DNA of 64,000 nt, from NCBI GenBank assembly GCA_025642065.1, contig JAODUP010000677.1, positions 1-64,000 of the forward strand. The letters are read 5' to 3'. Positions 12,186 to 26,110 of the stretch are shown here, piece after piece (position 1 is the first letter of the stretch; every line of letters begins with the position of its first letter). Below the pieces are notes generated by a model that was not told where the DNA came from, searched no databases, and saw only the letters and a program-made list of their open reading frames with translations. This stretch comes from Paralvinella palmiformis. Taxonomy: Eukaryota > Annelida > Polychaeta > Terebellida > Alvinellidae. The translations under genes were made by a program, and so were the position numbers.

Positions 12186-14080
12186 TTTATCCAGAGGGAC
12201 CTGCCTTGTTTAAGAAAATAATGAACGAACATGAGTAATAACATGTCTTCTGTTATGCTAAATTAAGAATCGAAGCAAAAACGTATGTTTCTTTTAAATA
12301 TCTTGCCGGCTTTTTTACATTAGCAGCCCTTATGCTGCCCTCTGACGGCAAAGAAATAAAAACCCTATTATGGAATTCCTTCCTACGTTAAAACGTTAAA
12401 GATGTTTTTATGCTGATCGATAACTACCCTGCACCTAAAACAATAACATTCAGACATCCTATTAGTATGTATGATTATGTAGATATAGAAATACCATACA
12501 CGAATTACTACAGGGCACCATATATTTGCTGCAGCAACCAAAGCCCATCAGTTTGGCATCTGTGTTTGTTGATAAGTGTCCGTATGATGTAAAGCATAAT
12601 AACCAATCGGTGACAAATCACTGGAAATATGCTATGCTGGTTTTGCCTGTCTTTGAATGTGAAGCTCCCTGTATTGCATTCTGGGTCCGTTTTAGCCTTA
12701 TACCTTTTAGTATTTATATATAATGACATCCTTAATACTCAAACGACAATATAATGAGTACATGTTCCTAACACGGAAATTCTCAATGTCCATATGCATA
12801 AGTGACTGCTCCTTAATTTTCATCCCCGATATATATATTTTCTTTCTCATTGAATTATTTAGTTAGGATACGTTTAGCCTTATTCATTGCTCTGAATAAT
12901 AAATAATACTTGATATTTATTCTTGTATTGATATAATCAATTTTAGTTCTATAAAGATGCCATTTTGCAAAACAGTAGAAACCTTTCTGTATAGTATTTT
13001 AGTACCGTTTTACTTGCAATTTTCGGGAACAATTGTTTTTTCTTTTCTAAACATAAATACATTTGGTAATAGAGAATGTTATAATTGTTTGAAAACTATA
13101 GAAACTTTAAAACTTAACTAAAATATTAATCATTCTAAAGCAAAAACGAGCTATTGATGATATAAATGTTTCATATAAACATATTTATGTTTGTACAAGA
13201 TCCAAAAATAGCACGCCTATGAACTCTATGATCGATATCTATGAACCCTATATCCAATTGTATAATCTGATTGAGATGCTAGATCAAAGCCAAATATTTC
13301 CTACCAACTCAATTCTTATTGTTAGTTGGTATTTCTTCATATCTCTCTCCTTTACAACGTCACTTCATAATCTGAATTTAACAAACCGCTTTCTAGAACT
13401 TTAAATTCAACGAGGCTAAAGATTTGTGTACTAAGACTCAGTGCTAAAGCCTGTATCTAGAACTTGCCGATAATAAGACATTCTATAACAAGCTACAAAC
13501 AACAACAACAAAAACAGATCGATATACGTTCTAAACAATGAAACAATAACCACCAAATTATTTCAATTATATTTTATTTCTATAATTTATTATACCAAAT
13601 AGTGTCTTATAAGATTCCTACGGTCTAATTAATCTACCTTAAGGTTGGACTGGAAAATATAGGCATGAATCATTAAAAGAATGACTTATGGAAATTAGTA
13701 CCTAATTAGATGTCCAGTGTTATATACCTTCAAATCATTAAATTAGCCTTTATATGTTTGCATAATTGTTTTGATCATAAACACATCCGAACAGCACATC
13801 TGCTGACAGATGTAAGAAAAACACATGTAGCTTCACGGCAGTCATCACATAGGGCATTGTAATTGGCCAATGATGTTACCTGACCCAATACATAACATAC
13901 AAAGGAAACAGTACACAAAGAAGCTGTTATGTTTCTTTCTATTAGTTAAAGCTTCAATAATGATAAATAAGCGCATCGCATTTTAACACCTTTTAACCTA
14001 CAACATACATAACTGATGTTATATATTGTGTATCCCATAACGATGGTAAATGTATGTTTGTTCGAATGTTGGGATGTCTT
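12186..14080. other. AT-rich sequence, nothing recognised
   Basis: Only short chance open frames. No splice-bounded exon or known repeat was recognised. Confidence 0.5.
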
Positions 14081-14084
14081 TGTT

Positions 14085-14240
14085 TGTGCATGTGTGTGCG
14101 CGTGCCGCACGCTTGTGTGCGTTTTAGCCGTGTGGAATAAGGCACTGGTACGGATAATCCCGAAGAATTAATTTAAACTCTGGACTTTTCTTCAGAGGGA
14201 CTGAAGACAGATTGGCTGAGACATGTGTAATGTCTCACCA
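14085..14240 (+). repeat. interspersed repeat, copy 1 of 2
   Basis: After a GTGTGCG run comes GTTTTAGCCGTGTGGAATAA, then GGCACTGG, AAACTCTGGAC, TTCTTCA and GAGACATGT. The same blocks in the same order occur at 29,240-29,402. No coding potential; family unknown. Confidence 0.6.
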
Positions 14241-15380
14241 GTCCCTAAGCCGCCAAGCAAAAGCAAAATGCGAATCAGCTACAGCCGTGGAATTTTGGTG
14301 TAAAACATCCAAGTCAGATCACGGCAGTAGTTTAGATTAATTATCTAAGCAGCCCTATTTATAGCTATTTTTCAATTGTCGTATTTTTCTTCAAAACAAT
14401 ACTATACATACTTATATCACAATTGTCACTTTCTTCAAAGGTCGGTTTGTACAACGAACAAGCGTCATGAAGTGACTACTATTAAAACTGATAACTTAAT
14501 AGCTATTAAAAGACTGACATCTACGCGAGAGAAGAGCTAAATAGCGTCATAGTGTATGGTCAAAGTTCATAGATTCAGTATATTTATGATATGGAACTTG
14601 GAGAAGACAGACAAAGGCAGTTTTTCATCAAGTTTCATCAACCTGGGGGAATTAGGGGCGAAATGCTGGAGGGCTGCATACCCCCCATTTTCTGGCAAAG
14701 ACCAGTGAAAAGGAAAAAAAATAACATATAATAAAGGTATTCCTTTAGAATACATTTATTTTACATTGTATTGGCCACCGAACAGGATTTTGTGTTTAGA
14801 AATAACTTTTCGGGTCTATATCAGTCCCAGCAAAGGTACTCTGTGCACTCCCCCCCATTGCAGCCCTTACCCTAGGCTCTACCCTTTACAACTTGATGAT
14901 TGTTGTTCCGCATGATTTGGGTAGTGAAATGATTACTTTGTATGCAGTTTCATTGGTAAGTAATCGTTTTAGTACCTTGTTTCATATAAAGTTTGTTTTT
15001 CTGGTGAATTCTGAGACGACCCCTTAATACAAACTTTCTGTAAAGATGGCAGCACTGTGAAAGTGAAAGCCACGTGTCATTTCTTTCTGAATTTTGCTAA
15101 CAGTTTAAGGTAAGGACGCAAACTTGCTCTCCAAAATGGTTTTGACATGATACTACTACCTGTTAGTAGAACCCTCAGATACATGAGGTTAGGGAATGAA
15201 TCAGTTGGTATCTTTTGACAGGTGCATGCTGATTGTTTTGCATTCTGAGTAAGGGGCCATCTCAAAAGTAGCAGATACCAGTATACATAAAAACTTGCAA
15301 TCATAGATAGCTGTGCTTGATCAGGTCATGTATTGAGACTTCTTTTTTAATATTTTGTGTAATTTGTCACATTTCAGGAC

Positions 15381-18300
15381 ATGGAGGCTGCATTCAATGT
15401 TCGTCGGCGAGGACGGGGGGAACTGACAAAACTGGAAATTGAGCTGTGCCTAATTTGTCAGAAGCGAACGCATGAAGAATCAAGAGATGCGTCTTCAGCA
15501 TGACTGATATCAGCGAAAGATGCTTCATCAACGCGGACGAAATTTCATTGTGACGCGTACATTGATACTATTGACATGCTGAACAGTAATTCACATGTTT
15601 TGAATGATCCGTCTAAAAAATTGATTTGGCACAAATCGTGTTATTCGTCATTTACGAGTAAGTCACACTTGGAACGTCTAAAGAAACGGTACGAAGACTG
15701 TCCAGGACTGTTATCCCACCAGTGGATTATAAACTGTGCATTTTCTGTCAAGCGGATACTGGTAGCAGCGACGATATAAGGAGGGTAATGACAAAATCAA
15801 CTTCGAGTAAGATCCTCAAACACAAAGACAGTGATTACTTCCTGAGTTGTCGACTAGCAGGGGTTTCCTGTCTTATTGCGGCTGAAGTGTGTTATCATAC
15901 CCTCTGCTACGCAAAATTCTTAAAATATATTGCTGCTTTTGAACGTTCCTCGGAGTCAATTTCCTCACCCATGAAGCAAGCTTGCTTCATAGCTGTTATG
16001 GATGAGGTCCAGGTCGGGTTGAATAGGGGAAATGTTTACACGGTAAAAACTCTCTGGGAGCGCTACCTAGAGTTACTGGCTACAAGGTCAGCGGAAAGCG
16101 AACTCCAGGATGACAACAACACATTGCGGTGGTTTCGCAATAAGGTAAAGAAACATTTTGAGGGGAAGGCCGAGTTCATTGCACAGGAAAATAGAGCTGA
16201 TTCCCTTCTCATTTTTCCAACTGTATCAAAGGACCGTCTTACTGCAAAATGGAGGTAGAATGCTGGGGAATTAGAGGCAATGGACACAGAATACAAGCTG
16301 CAGAAGGCTTTCAAAGAACTGGACATTGACACTCAGTTCATGAAATCAATGTACCACGTGGGTACCAAGATTAGAAGTGAATTGCAGAATGTAGAATCAC
16401 ATAGTATGTATGATGGCATTGACATTGCTCATGTTGAAAAAATGGTACCTCAGAACATTTTCCTTCTTCTCAGTATCATAGTAGGTGACAACGAAAGTTA
16501 TGAATGTAGGGAAAATATATTTAGCTTAGCTCAAGATGTAATCTATGTTGCTTCAAGAGGTAAAACCCTTACGCCAAAGCATGTAGGCCTAGCATCTACT
16601 GTCCACCACGCAACTAGAAGTAAATCATAAGTCCAACTTCTGAACGCTGCTGGTCACTGTGCAAGTTATGAGACAGTTGAGAGAGTAGACACCAGCATCG
16701 CCAAAAGTGAAATTGAAAGATGGAACGCAAATGGCGGTGTTATTGTTCCATCGAACCTAGAAATGGGAAAATTTACACTAGATGGAAAGGGCATGTTCAA
16801 TGCTACACAATATGCTGCATTTCAGTATGGAAAACAAGAAAACAGCAGCACTGTCAATGGCAATAGGGTAATCAGCAAACAAAGATGCTTTGGTCCATCG
16901 TTGCCCCAGACTTTCATGAAATCCTACCATCTGGCTATTCAAAGAAGAAGCGCCCTGCCCCAATCTTCCCCTTGCTTGACTCAGATTGGTTTGAACCTAG
17001 TGATGAGTGCTCGGAGTCCACCAGGGCCAAAGACTTGGCCTGGTTCTTATGTCGAAATCGTAACCCAGATGCGCAGCAGATCCCAAGTTGGACAGGTTTT
17101 AACCATGTTGTTAGATGTAAAGCCATTTCGGCGAAGCTTGGGCAGACATACACTGTAATTTCATTTGATCAGGCCTTGTATTGCAGAGCGAAGGAGGTTG
17201 TTTGGAGTAAAAGAGATGAATTCGAAAATGTCATTGTCAGACTAGGGGGCTTCCACAGTGCCATGAATTTTATGAAAACTATCGGTCAACACATGGATTC
17301 TTCAGGGTTAAGAGATGTGTGGGTTGAGAGTGGTGTATATGGTGAAAACACAACCTCGCATATGCTAACAGGGCATGCTTACAATAAGGTAATTCGTGGA
17401 CATAAACTAACATATGAAGCACTCTGGAGAATACTCTGGCCCAAGTTCCAGGAGTGGGCTGTGCAAAACGGAAAGTCACTGGATGAAAACCTATTGGCGG
17501 TCGTTGACGATGTTGTGGAAAAGTTCACAACCAAAGATGAAGATGTCACTGATTCTTTTTGTGCACTGGTTAGAGTTACATCTACTGTACTTGATCTGCT
17601 GAAGGAGTTTGATGAATCAGAGTCGGCTCACCCAACATTCAAATTTTGGCGGCAGTATATGGAGATGGTTTCCATTTTGATGGGATTCATTAGAGCGGAC
17701 CGTGAAGGCAACTGGGCCCTTCATTTGGAACTTTTCTCAAAGATGTTGCCTTGGTTTGCCATTTATGATCACACTAATTACGCTCGCTGGGGCCCAGTGT
17801 ACCTGGCTGATATGAGAGCTCTCCCAACTACAGCACCAGAGGTATTCAATGAATTCGTTGCTGGTCGGGTTTCAATCAAGCGAAATGAGGGTAAATTCAA
17901 ACAGGTGGCGACTGACCAGGCACTTGAACACGTCAACCGGATTGCTAAAGTGAGCGGAGGTATTGTAGGGATCACACACATAGATTCTGCACGAGATAGG
18001 TGGTGTTTGACATACAATGAGCGTGCCAGAATTTCAGATGATACCCTACGTCTCATTGGCCAACAGCATGATGATACAAATGACGACTGGACTCATAGGG
18101 ATGCTGGCAAAGCCGGTTTGAAGAGAGACGAGGAAGATGTCAGAAAGCTGATGAAAGAGTTCGAGAGGTTCCAGGTCTTTTCACATTCCACATCTGAACT
18201 GATGAACTTGTCAAACAATGACATCGTACCTGATGAAATCACATCAGATGTTCTGTCTGCCGAGGGAAAAGGGCACAAATTAGTGACTGAATTTGTGAAA

Positions 18301-19857
18301 TCTCGTCTTGATGAACAGGACACCGACGTTTACTCCAGAATCGCACAGATCAAAGCCAAGACCATGGCAACTATGTACAAGACAACTGTTCAGGTCAACA
18401 AGGATACTGTCACTGTTGTGAAGGCAGAACGTGATATATTCAGAAGGTTGCTAGTTGTGAGAGATAGTGGAAGGGAAGTTGACCTTGGAAGCGTCCTCAA
18501 GTATGAGCTTTCCCCTGTACCGTTGGCGCTAGCGAGCACAAATCAAAAATTGAACACAACAACCAAGGCTGATCTGGCCGACATCCTCACAGAATCTATT
18601 GAAGTGAAACAAAAGCTTCCCGCCAGCAGCAGTCCAACTTGCCTTCTAGTTGACGGTCCAGCCCTAATTCAGGCAATTGGTAAACCAGAGCATGCAATAA
18701 CATTTCAGGATCTAGGCAATGCATTTGTTAAGAACATTTTGGCTAAGTTCAAGTCCGGTTACCCAAGGGTTGATGTTCTATTTGATCGCTATCAGGAGAC
18801 ATCGACAAAGGATGGAGCACGAGCAAATCGAGTGGGAAGTTCACAGCCAATCAGACGGAAAATAGACTCGGGCACAGTCAAATTGCCTCATAGTTGGTCC
18901 AAGTTCATGAGACACACATCTAACAAGTCTGAATTGGCAGCTTTCATACCAAATGAACTGTTCTGGGCTTCCTTCAGACTGTGAGTTGGTACTTGGAGGG
19001 GGCTTCAGTGATATTAGAATGGTGTGGTCATCAGCATCACGAGACCTTTCCCACTTAATCAGCCCCACAGAAGAAGCAGACACTAGGATTTTTTACATGC
19101 TAAGGATGCTTTTGCTTGTGGGTATTAACGCGTGGTCATCAGTTGTCGAGACACAGATGTCTTGGTACTAGCACTTGGCCACAGATCTGAACTTTCTCCA
19201 GAGATTTGGATTCATTCTGACACTTCAAAAGATCCAAAGTACATCCCTGTCCATTCAATCAATCTGGCCCCATCAGTGATTGAAAATCTAATGGCATTCC
19301 ATGCAGTCACTGGTTGTGATACAACCAGCCAATTCTCAGGTAAAGGAAAACGTACCTGCTGGAAAGTATTTTTAAAGGAACCAGACTTACTACAAGCGAT
19401 TGGCGGTTGTGCAGAATGCAGTGAAGATGCACGAAAGGGTGCAGAACAGTTTGTTTGCCACCTGTTCGGCTACGGAAATTGTGGGTCCGTGAATGAAGTT
19501 AGGCTGAAGATGTTTGTGAAGGGGAAGTCCTCCATAGAAGCCTTACCACCTACTGAGGACGCTCTCTCTTTTCATCTCATGCGCAGTAACTACCAAGCTT
19601 TCATCTGGAAGACAGCCCTTACGAATGACACGGATCTACCCTCTCCAGATGGGAACGGATGGACCGTTAAAGCTGGAAAACTTACGCCGGTGCTAATGTC
19701 CTTGCAATCAGTGCCAAAATCATGCATGGCTTTGGTCAGTTGCTCTTGTAAGAAGGGGTGTAGCCCCACCAGATGTGGCTGTATAAAGGCTGGCTTTCTC
19801 GCTTGCACAAGCGCTTGCAACTGTGAGGGGTTGTGTCAAATGGATGAAGATGATTAA
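15381..19857 (+). pseudogene. transposon-encoded protein with Cys/His modules, FEN1/XPG-like PIN nuclease motifs and CXC-like tail (broken)
   Basis: Reading starts at ATG 15,381. An N-terminal module has CLIC and WHKSCYSSF; a second near 15,735 has CIFC and CYHTLCYAKF. The longest intact frame, 16,885-18,984, encodes 699 residues, with a conserved core (LGGFHSAMNFMKTIGQHM, WVESGVYGENT, TGHAYNKVIRGH) of unknown function. The last third has PIN/XPG-type acidic motifs in order: LLVDGPAL (18,646), DVLFDRY (18,772), EEADTRI (19,070), CRDTDVLVLA (19,143) and TGCDTTSQFSGKGK (19,309). The tail has CSCKKGCSPTRCGCIKAGF, like tesmin/CXC domains. Breaks: TGA at 15,501, frameshift near 15,720, stops at 16,256 and 16,628, and frameshifts near 16,880, 18,965 and 19,130. 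Introns could explain a few of these, but clean splice sites were not evident. Confidence 0.72.
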
Positions 19858-19935
19858 TGAACTTAATTAAGCATAGTGACAACAGCAGCTAAAGTCAGTA
19901 TGTTCTCAAACTGTTGGAACTGTCGTAAAGGTTTG

Positions 19936-19951
19936 ACCCCCCCCCCCCCCG
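19936..19951. repeat. poly-C run downstream of transposon ORF
   Basis: About 15 consecutive C residues starting after TTTGAC, followed by a C-rich stretch. Confidence 0.85.
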
Positions 19952-20535
19952 TCCCCGTCCTCAAACCCTCCCCATTCCTAAGTGACATGTTTTTAGAAAA
20001 AGATGACGATTGTAACTAAGCTTCTAATGTTACAGAGTTACAGAATTTACAACAAAATATTGTGGTATTAGAGCAGTAAAGCGTCTTTTGCCAATACATG
20101 TCATGTTTCCCGAAATTGGGGCCTAATACATGTCGCCATAATGTCACCCCTAATTATCACAGGTGGCTGAAACTTGGTACAAAACTGCCAAAACATCCCT
20201 TCTACACATTCCATACACTGAATATACCATTTCTGTAAACGGTGGCATTTTTTAGGGAAAAAAGTTGTGAAAGGTCATTTTTGGGGGGTAAGGGGTAAAA
20301 GTAGGGTCCGACCCCTGTCTCCATGTGGCAGATACAATTTTGTAACTGTTCTTGAATAAACGTGTTAGAGTATATTACACACTTCATTTTCATGGTTGAT
20401 TTGTTTGCATATCTTGAAAAGTGACGATATAACGGCCCTTTCTACATCCCCTACCCCCAAAATATGCCCATTTTCGGAAAATTCCATTTTCACACAAAAA
20501 GGGTTAATACACGACTATAAGGAAAAATCAGAGGT

Positions 20536-20592
20536 GGCATCCACCCAGGGAGGATGGGCCCACCTATGGGCTAATGATATAGGGTGGATGCC
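20536..20592. repeat. 11 bp inverted repeat (hairpin)
   Basis: GGCATCCACCC at 20,536-20,546 and GGGTGGATGCC at 20,582-20,592 are exact reverse complements separated by 35 bases. It lies at the outer right side of the transposon candidate and could be its terminal hairpin. Confidence 0.7.
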
Positions 20593-20599
20593 AGCTTGT

Positions 20600-21679
20600 A
20601 ACCCAAAGTGATTTGATACTTGTGATTTTGGGTCTCTGCCTCTCTCCTAACAAGGCAGTAGTCTTTAAGAGAGAATAGCGTGAAATATGGAGAAAAATAG
20701 AACATCACCGACTTAAACGAAGATTATAAAAACAAACCAACATGCAAAAAATCAATTACACCAATCAATATCTAATCAACGGCATAGAACAATCAGCGTA
20801 AACAATTCTCGCGATTTCCGAATTCTAACACGAATCGATATATTTTTATTTAATACTAATCCTTTTTATGAGATGGATATCTTCTCACGCTAGAAATCTC
20901 ATCAATTACCTCCACAACGAGTCTGACCTTCATCGACGCATCCTTCGAACAAAACTAACCAGGAACTAAATCGGGAATTCACGATGAGAACAACACGTGA
21001 CTATTTTGTTGACAACAATGTCCTTTCTACCTGATGTGGTGGCATTGATTGATTACTGAAATGGTAAACTATCGAATACCGACTTAAATATGGACCAAAC
21101 TGAGGATGTTTCGCCAACTGTCACTGTTTTTCTTCACTGGATAAACTCGAATAGGACAAGACAAGACAAGAAGAAGAGACTGCGCTCCCAGAAACGTTTA
21201 TGTAACACGTGCCCCTCAACTAGAAATCACCTGATATTCACCATTGAGGTAAGCACAGCATAGTTCGATTATACTAGTGGTTTCAAAATGTTTACATGTT
21301 AAACTGAATATTTATTCTTTCTATTCGCGTATAAATAAAGCATCCTCCCCGAATTCTCTGTCTGTAAAACTTCAAATATATATCTGTTGCTCGTTCTCCT
21401 ATTTAAACTCAGCACTATTAGGAATTGTTAAACTGACTTCCAAAATTTGAAGTAAACAAATGTATTTGTTTTTTATATATCTTACTCATTTCACACGTAA
21501 TAGTTACATATTAATGAATCTAGAGCCTCGAAATGCGATATTTTGAATCGCATCTAATCTTTAAATGGGTTTAAAGGTGTGTAATTATTTTTTATTGCCA
21601 CTTTGATTTGATCAATTTATTTACTAAATTATATATGTGTTTTTATTTTTTTAATGAAAGTTCTTTCTCTTCTGTTTAG
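20600..21679. other. presumed 5' region of the PAN-fibrinogen gene
   Basis: No coding exon seen. A donor-like CATTGAG/GTAAGC at 21,248/21,249 may end a 5' untranslated exon that splices to the acceptor at 21,679. This is a weak call. Confidence 0.35.
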
Positions 21680-22779
21680 ACAATGGCTCTCGGTGAATTA
21701 AGAATTCTCGTCTGTGTGATACTGATGACAGCTGTGATATATACTTCATCAGGCCGCGTTCTAACTAGAGGAAATCTATTAAAGGTCTTCCCAAAAGGCG
21801 TCGGATCCAAAAGAATTACTTTCATGTCGGTGACGACAGATACTAATGGCAGGTAATATGTTAACAAATCAGTGAAATAACCCAAACTTCGTATCAAATA
21901 TTAGTAGTAGAAGAAGTAGTGGTAGTAGCGGTGGTGGTAGTGGTGGTAATGGTGGTAGTGGAGGTAGTGGTTTTTGATATGCAAAATTATCATTAATTCT
22001 AGAAAACTATTTACATGATCATTTCACTTTCAATTTATTGAAATTAAATGTTGACAGTAGATCACCAACAGAGAAAAATCATAAATATTCAATAAATATT
22101 AATACGATTAATAAGTAGTGTTAATGGGGAATTTATTCCATTTAAAGTGTCACACTCTACCAGTGTCACACACCAGCTAAATATTAATAATAGCTGTCAA
22201 GGTGAAAACTCCAAAGATATATTTTTATTGTTGGTGCCCCAATATTAAGGCTATGAGGACAAGTGTTTATCAAGCCTTATCACTGATCGTACAGAAACTT
22301 TCACATAAAACAGTCAATAATAAATCAATTTATTACCGTCTTATTTGAATGGTTATATAATGAAAGTGCTAATTAATTAGAACAAATATCCCCAACTTCT
22401 CACAAAACGCCACGTGTCATAGTTATTGGGATTCTAACATTTTGATTCTCCTGCTAAACTAGGGATTATTCGATTGTATTGTATCTAAGACATAGAATAA
22501 GTGTTATTTATCATAACGACTTCGGCTGCATCCCGTATCTGGTAAGCTCACAGAAACACGGAGAACCACAAAGGTATAGACATTAGGATAAAATGATAGT
22601 TAGTAAAGGAGATGCAAAGGTAGAAAGGGGATCCTTGATACGATTTTCCGTTCAATATCAACGTCGTTTATGTGCCTTAAGAATTGTCCAACAGTCAACG
22701 ATGTTGTCAAACAAAGAAATCAATATAAAAAAGTGATCAATAAGTGATGTCGTATACTTCGTGTTTGAGCATGTCAATA

Positions 22780-22859
<80 letters not shown>

Positions 22860-23540
22860 GTGTTGCAGATGTATTCTTCGGTGTCTGGTAACCAAAGAAT
22901 GTACGGGAATCAACATATACAAGGCTATCAATGGTTATATAAAATGTGAACTGAAGAGAGGCTTACCTTCAAATTATGACGTAGTCCCAATATCAGATGC
23001 CAGGTTTATTAGCGGTAAGTATATACATAGTAAATATGAAAGCTTTTACTCCAACATCTTCACTAATTACTGTTATATTTTCATTTCCAAAATAGATTCT
23101 CATTGGATATCCGGGTCAGCAGATCTGTTCGAGGTTCCGACCCTAGACTGTTCCACAAACGTTATTGTTTATGTTGATTCGCGAAGACATTGAACCCAAC
23201 CCTATCTAAAAATAAATACTGCGTCTCTTCTCCTGAATGACCGTTAGTTGATAACAATCGTTTATTTGACTGGAAAATGTACAATATATACAATAACGAA
23301 CGTGCATATAATGAAAATGTTGACACGCATACTCTATTTGTTTAACTGTTTCCCTCCCAGTGTTCTTTTTTTCTTATGTATTCACACTGTTATAGCAGAT
23401 ATCATTGTCTTGTTGTAAACATGCTATTTTTACATCGGAAAAGAACAATTGTAATTCCAGGTAATATTTACTTGATTGATCTGATAATGTAAACAAATTT
23501 GAAATTGGATTTCATGTTAAAGCATGCTATGTGTGTTTTA

Positions 23541-23606
<66 letters not shown>

Positions 23607-23652
23607 TATAATAAGACACACACACACATATATATATATGTGCGTGCGTGCA

Positions 23653-23720
<68 letters not shown>

Positions 23721-26072
23721 TGTGTTGAGTACCATCTTCGGTCAGGCTGTTGCTATTACAATCATACAAGAACCGACATGGCCATCACGCACTTTGTGTT
23801 ACTTTCAACCAATAAACACTAATTATATAAACACTATTTAAGTAAATTAGCCTGTAAGCATCTTAAAATGAGTATAAATGGAGCGGCCTTCATTTAACTT
23901 TTCATTCTGCAGGATCAAAAGTAGAATTTGTCACACATATCTTAATTCGACATTCAAATATAAGTAGGCTCACAATACTGCCTTCTGAAAGTAATTACAG
24001 ATCAATATCAATTTCCGCTAATTGTTAATGGTATAATTCCCATATATTTTACATACACACATGTGTGCTCATTTACTAACATATACTTAATCTATCCTAT
24101 ATACATATAACGTTATTCTATAATTTAGTACTGACAATGGCACATAGTTGTGTTGAACATCGTGACTTCTTCAATCAGACGGAGTCAGGAGTTTATTACA
24201 TCAACATAAACCGCTTTAAAGAACAACCTCCTCATATGGTTAGCGTCTATTGTGATATGGTTACAGATGAGGGTAAATGGATGGTGAGTATAGTATGTGT
24301 ATGAGTAACACACATGTGCGCGCGCGCGCGCATGCGCCACTGGGCTTGCTTCTTTTCGAGGATATTGGAGCTATGGAAATTTGTTATTTTTATACATACA
24401 CACAAACACACAAACACACTCACACAGAGACAGAGACAGAGAGTTTTAATAAATCCTAATTTATTTATGTAACTATGTATTAATTATTCATTCACTCCAC
24501 GTAATCTAGAGTTCTTTATCACATTTTCAGATGTTAATTTAGGAGAATTGAATCAGTAATATTAGTTTAATTTTCGTCCAATAATTGCTTTAGTCTGGGA
24601 TTAGTCTGGAATCGATTTCTCATCCCAAATCAATAGATATCCTGTTGTTTATATAAAACGAAATTCAAATGTTGGCAACGGTGTAACTAACTCATCCTTT
24701 GTCTTCGTTTAAGGTTCTGGTGTAATCGAATTTTTTTAAGATGTTGTGTTTAAGTTGATCTATTGGTTAGATTTTAAAATAATTATAATTATATATCAAT
24801 AAGAATAAGGAATAGATTAGCTTTTGGACTAGTAACATACTATCTCACCAGATCTGGTTTACCTTTAGCTTCACAAAGTCATTATGTGGGTGTTTCACAG
24901 AGACAGTGTGGGGGGAGAGAGATATAACGTATTTGTAATACAGAGATATTCCTTAAATTCAATGATGCATTATAGCTTAACTTCTGTGTGCGTCGGTGGA
25001 TGTGTGCGTGCGTGCGTGTGTGTGTGCGTGCGTGCGTGCGTGCGTGCGTGTGTGTGTGTGCGTGCCGTGTGTACGTGCGTGCGTGCGTGTGTGTGAGTGT
25101 GTGCGTGTATGTTATATGGTATTGCATATATATAACTACGTGTAACGTCATCACAATATTTACATGTATGATATGCAATTTAACTAAATATATAGTGAGT
25201 GAGCCATTAAATGAACTATTTATTTAGCCTACACGATGACAACATCTGTGACATATTGCCGAGGGGCAGGAGTATTTCCTATGGAAACACACGACACATA
25301 CAAATATTAATTGGATTTAAAGACTTCCTTTAGCCATTTTGCTATTGGGGAGGGGTATAATATTTTAGATGGAGGGCTTTTACACAAATCAATTAAAATG
25401 TATTTTTCTAATATCTATTTTAGGTAATACTTAGACGAATCGATGATAGTGTTACATTTGATCGTTCTTGGAAGGACTACTTGTCAATGTTTGGCAGCCT
25501 TAATGGCAATCTTTGGATGGGTAAGGAGATATGTATTGGCATAGACACGTGTGCCTTATGAAAATCCTTGTTAGGCCGTTTCTTAAACGAGATGGTGTTT
25601 GGCTGCAGGTTCCGATAGTATTGCCAGATAAATGCTAACTATTGAAAGAATCTTACTCGTCGGTCTTTAACGAAAGGTGGCCTTTTACGGCAAATGGTAA
25701 AATAGATAGATTTCAGGGAATTCGTTTTAACAGACGCGAACCTACACGCATCTTATTTGTTGCGTCAATACACAGAGGCAGTTTTTGTTTTTGTACAGGC
25801 CTGGAGTTTATCCACAAAGTGACAACTCAAATGGGTTTAGATTACGAGATGAGAATAGACATGCGAAGCTTCCCACGACTTATAAATAATTCCTTTATCG
25901 GTCCAATCGAAGAAGGTTACGCCAAATACAGGAACTTTTCTGTCGGTGATTCTGCTTCGTTCTTCAAACTGCAAGTCAATGGTTACATTGGTAATTGGGG
26001 TAAGCTGACTTATAATTATTATTATTATTATTATTTATTAAATTTATTATTATTTATTATTAAAAACAATAA

Positions 26073-26110
<38 letters not shown>

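Larger units (their letters stand above)
14616..20189 (+). mobile_element. DNA transposon candidate with an XPG/FEN-like nuclease protein, flanked by inverted repeats
   Basis: The broken protein frames at 15,381-19,857 are enclosed by inverted sequence. The left copy, 14,616-14,693, reads GGCAGTTTT-4-CAAGTTTCA-C-ACCTG, AATTAGGGG, then ATG-TGG and CCCC-ATTT. The right copy, 20,111-20,189, gives the same order of blocks when read on the minus strand. Similarity fades outward of 14,570 and inward of about 14,760, so the exact ends and target duplication are unresolved; the right copy continues to at least 20,592. The combination of FEN/XPG-like nuclease motifs, CXC-like tail and inverted termini resembles the Academ type of DNA transposons or a related unnamed group. 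The classification is my inference. Confidence 0.6.

Noticed and set aside
16763..17158. Separate gene of 131 residues within the transposon
   Set aside because: Its first third is the transposon protein frame and the rest is a shadow after the frameshift near 16,880.
22737..22949. Open frames of Ile-Tyr repeats
   Set aside because: Translations of the (AT)n tract. Only the downstream part (from 22,869) is a real exon.
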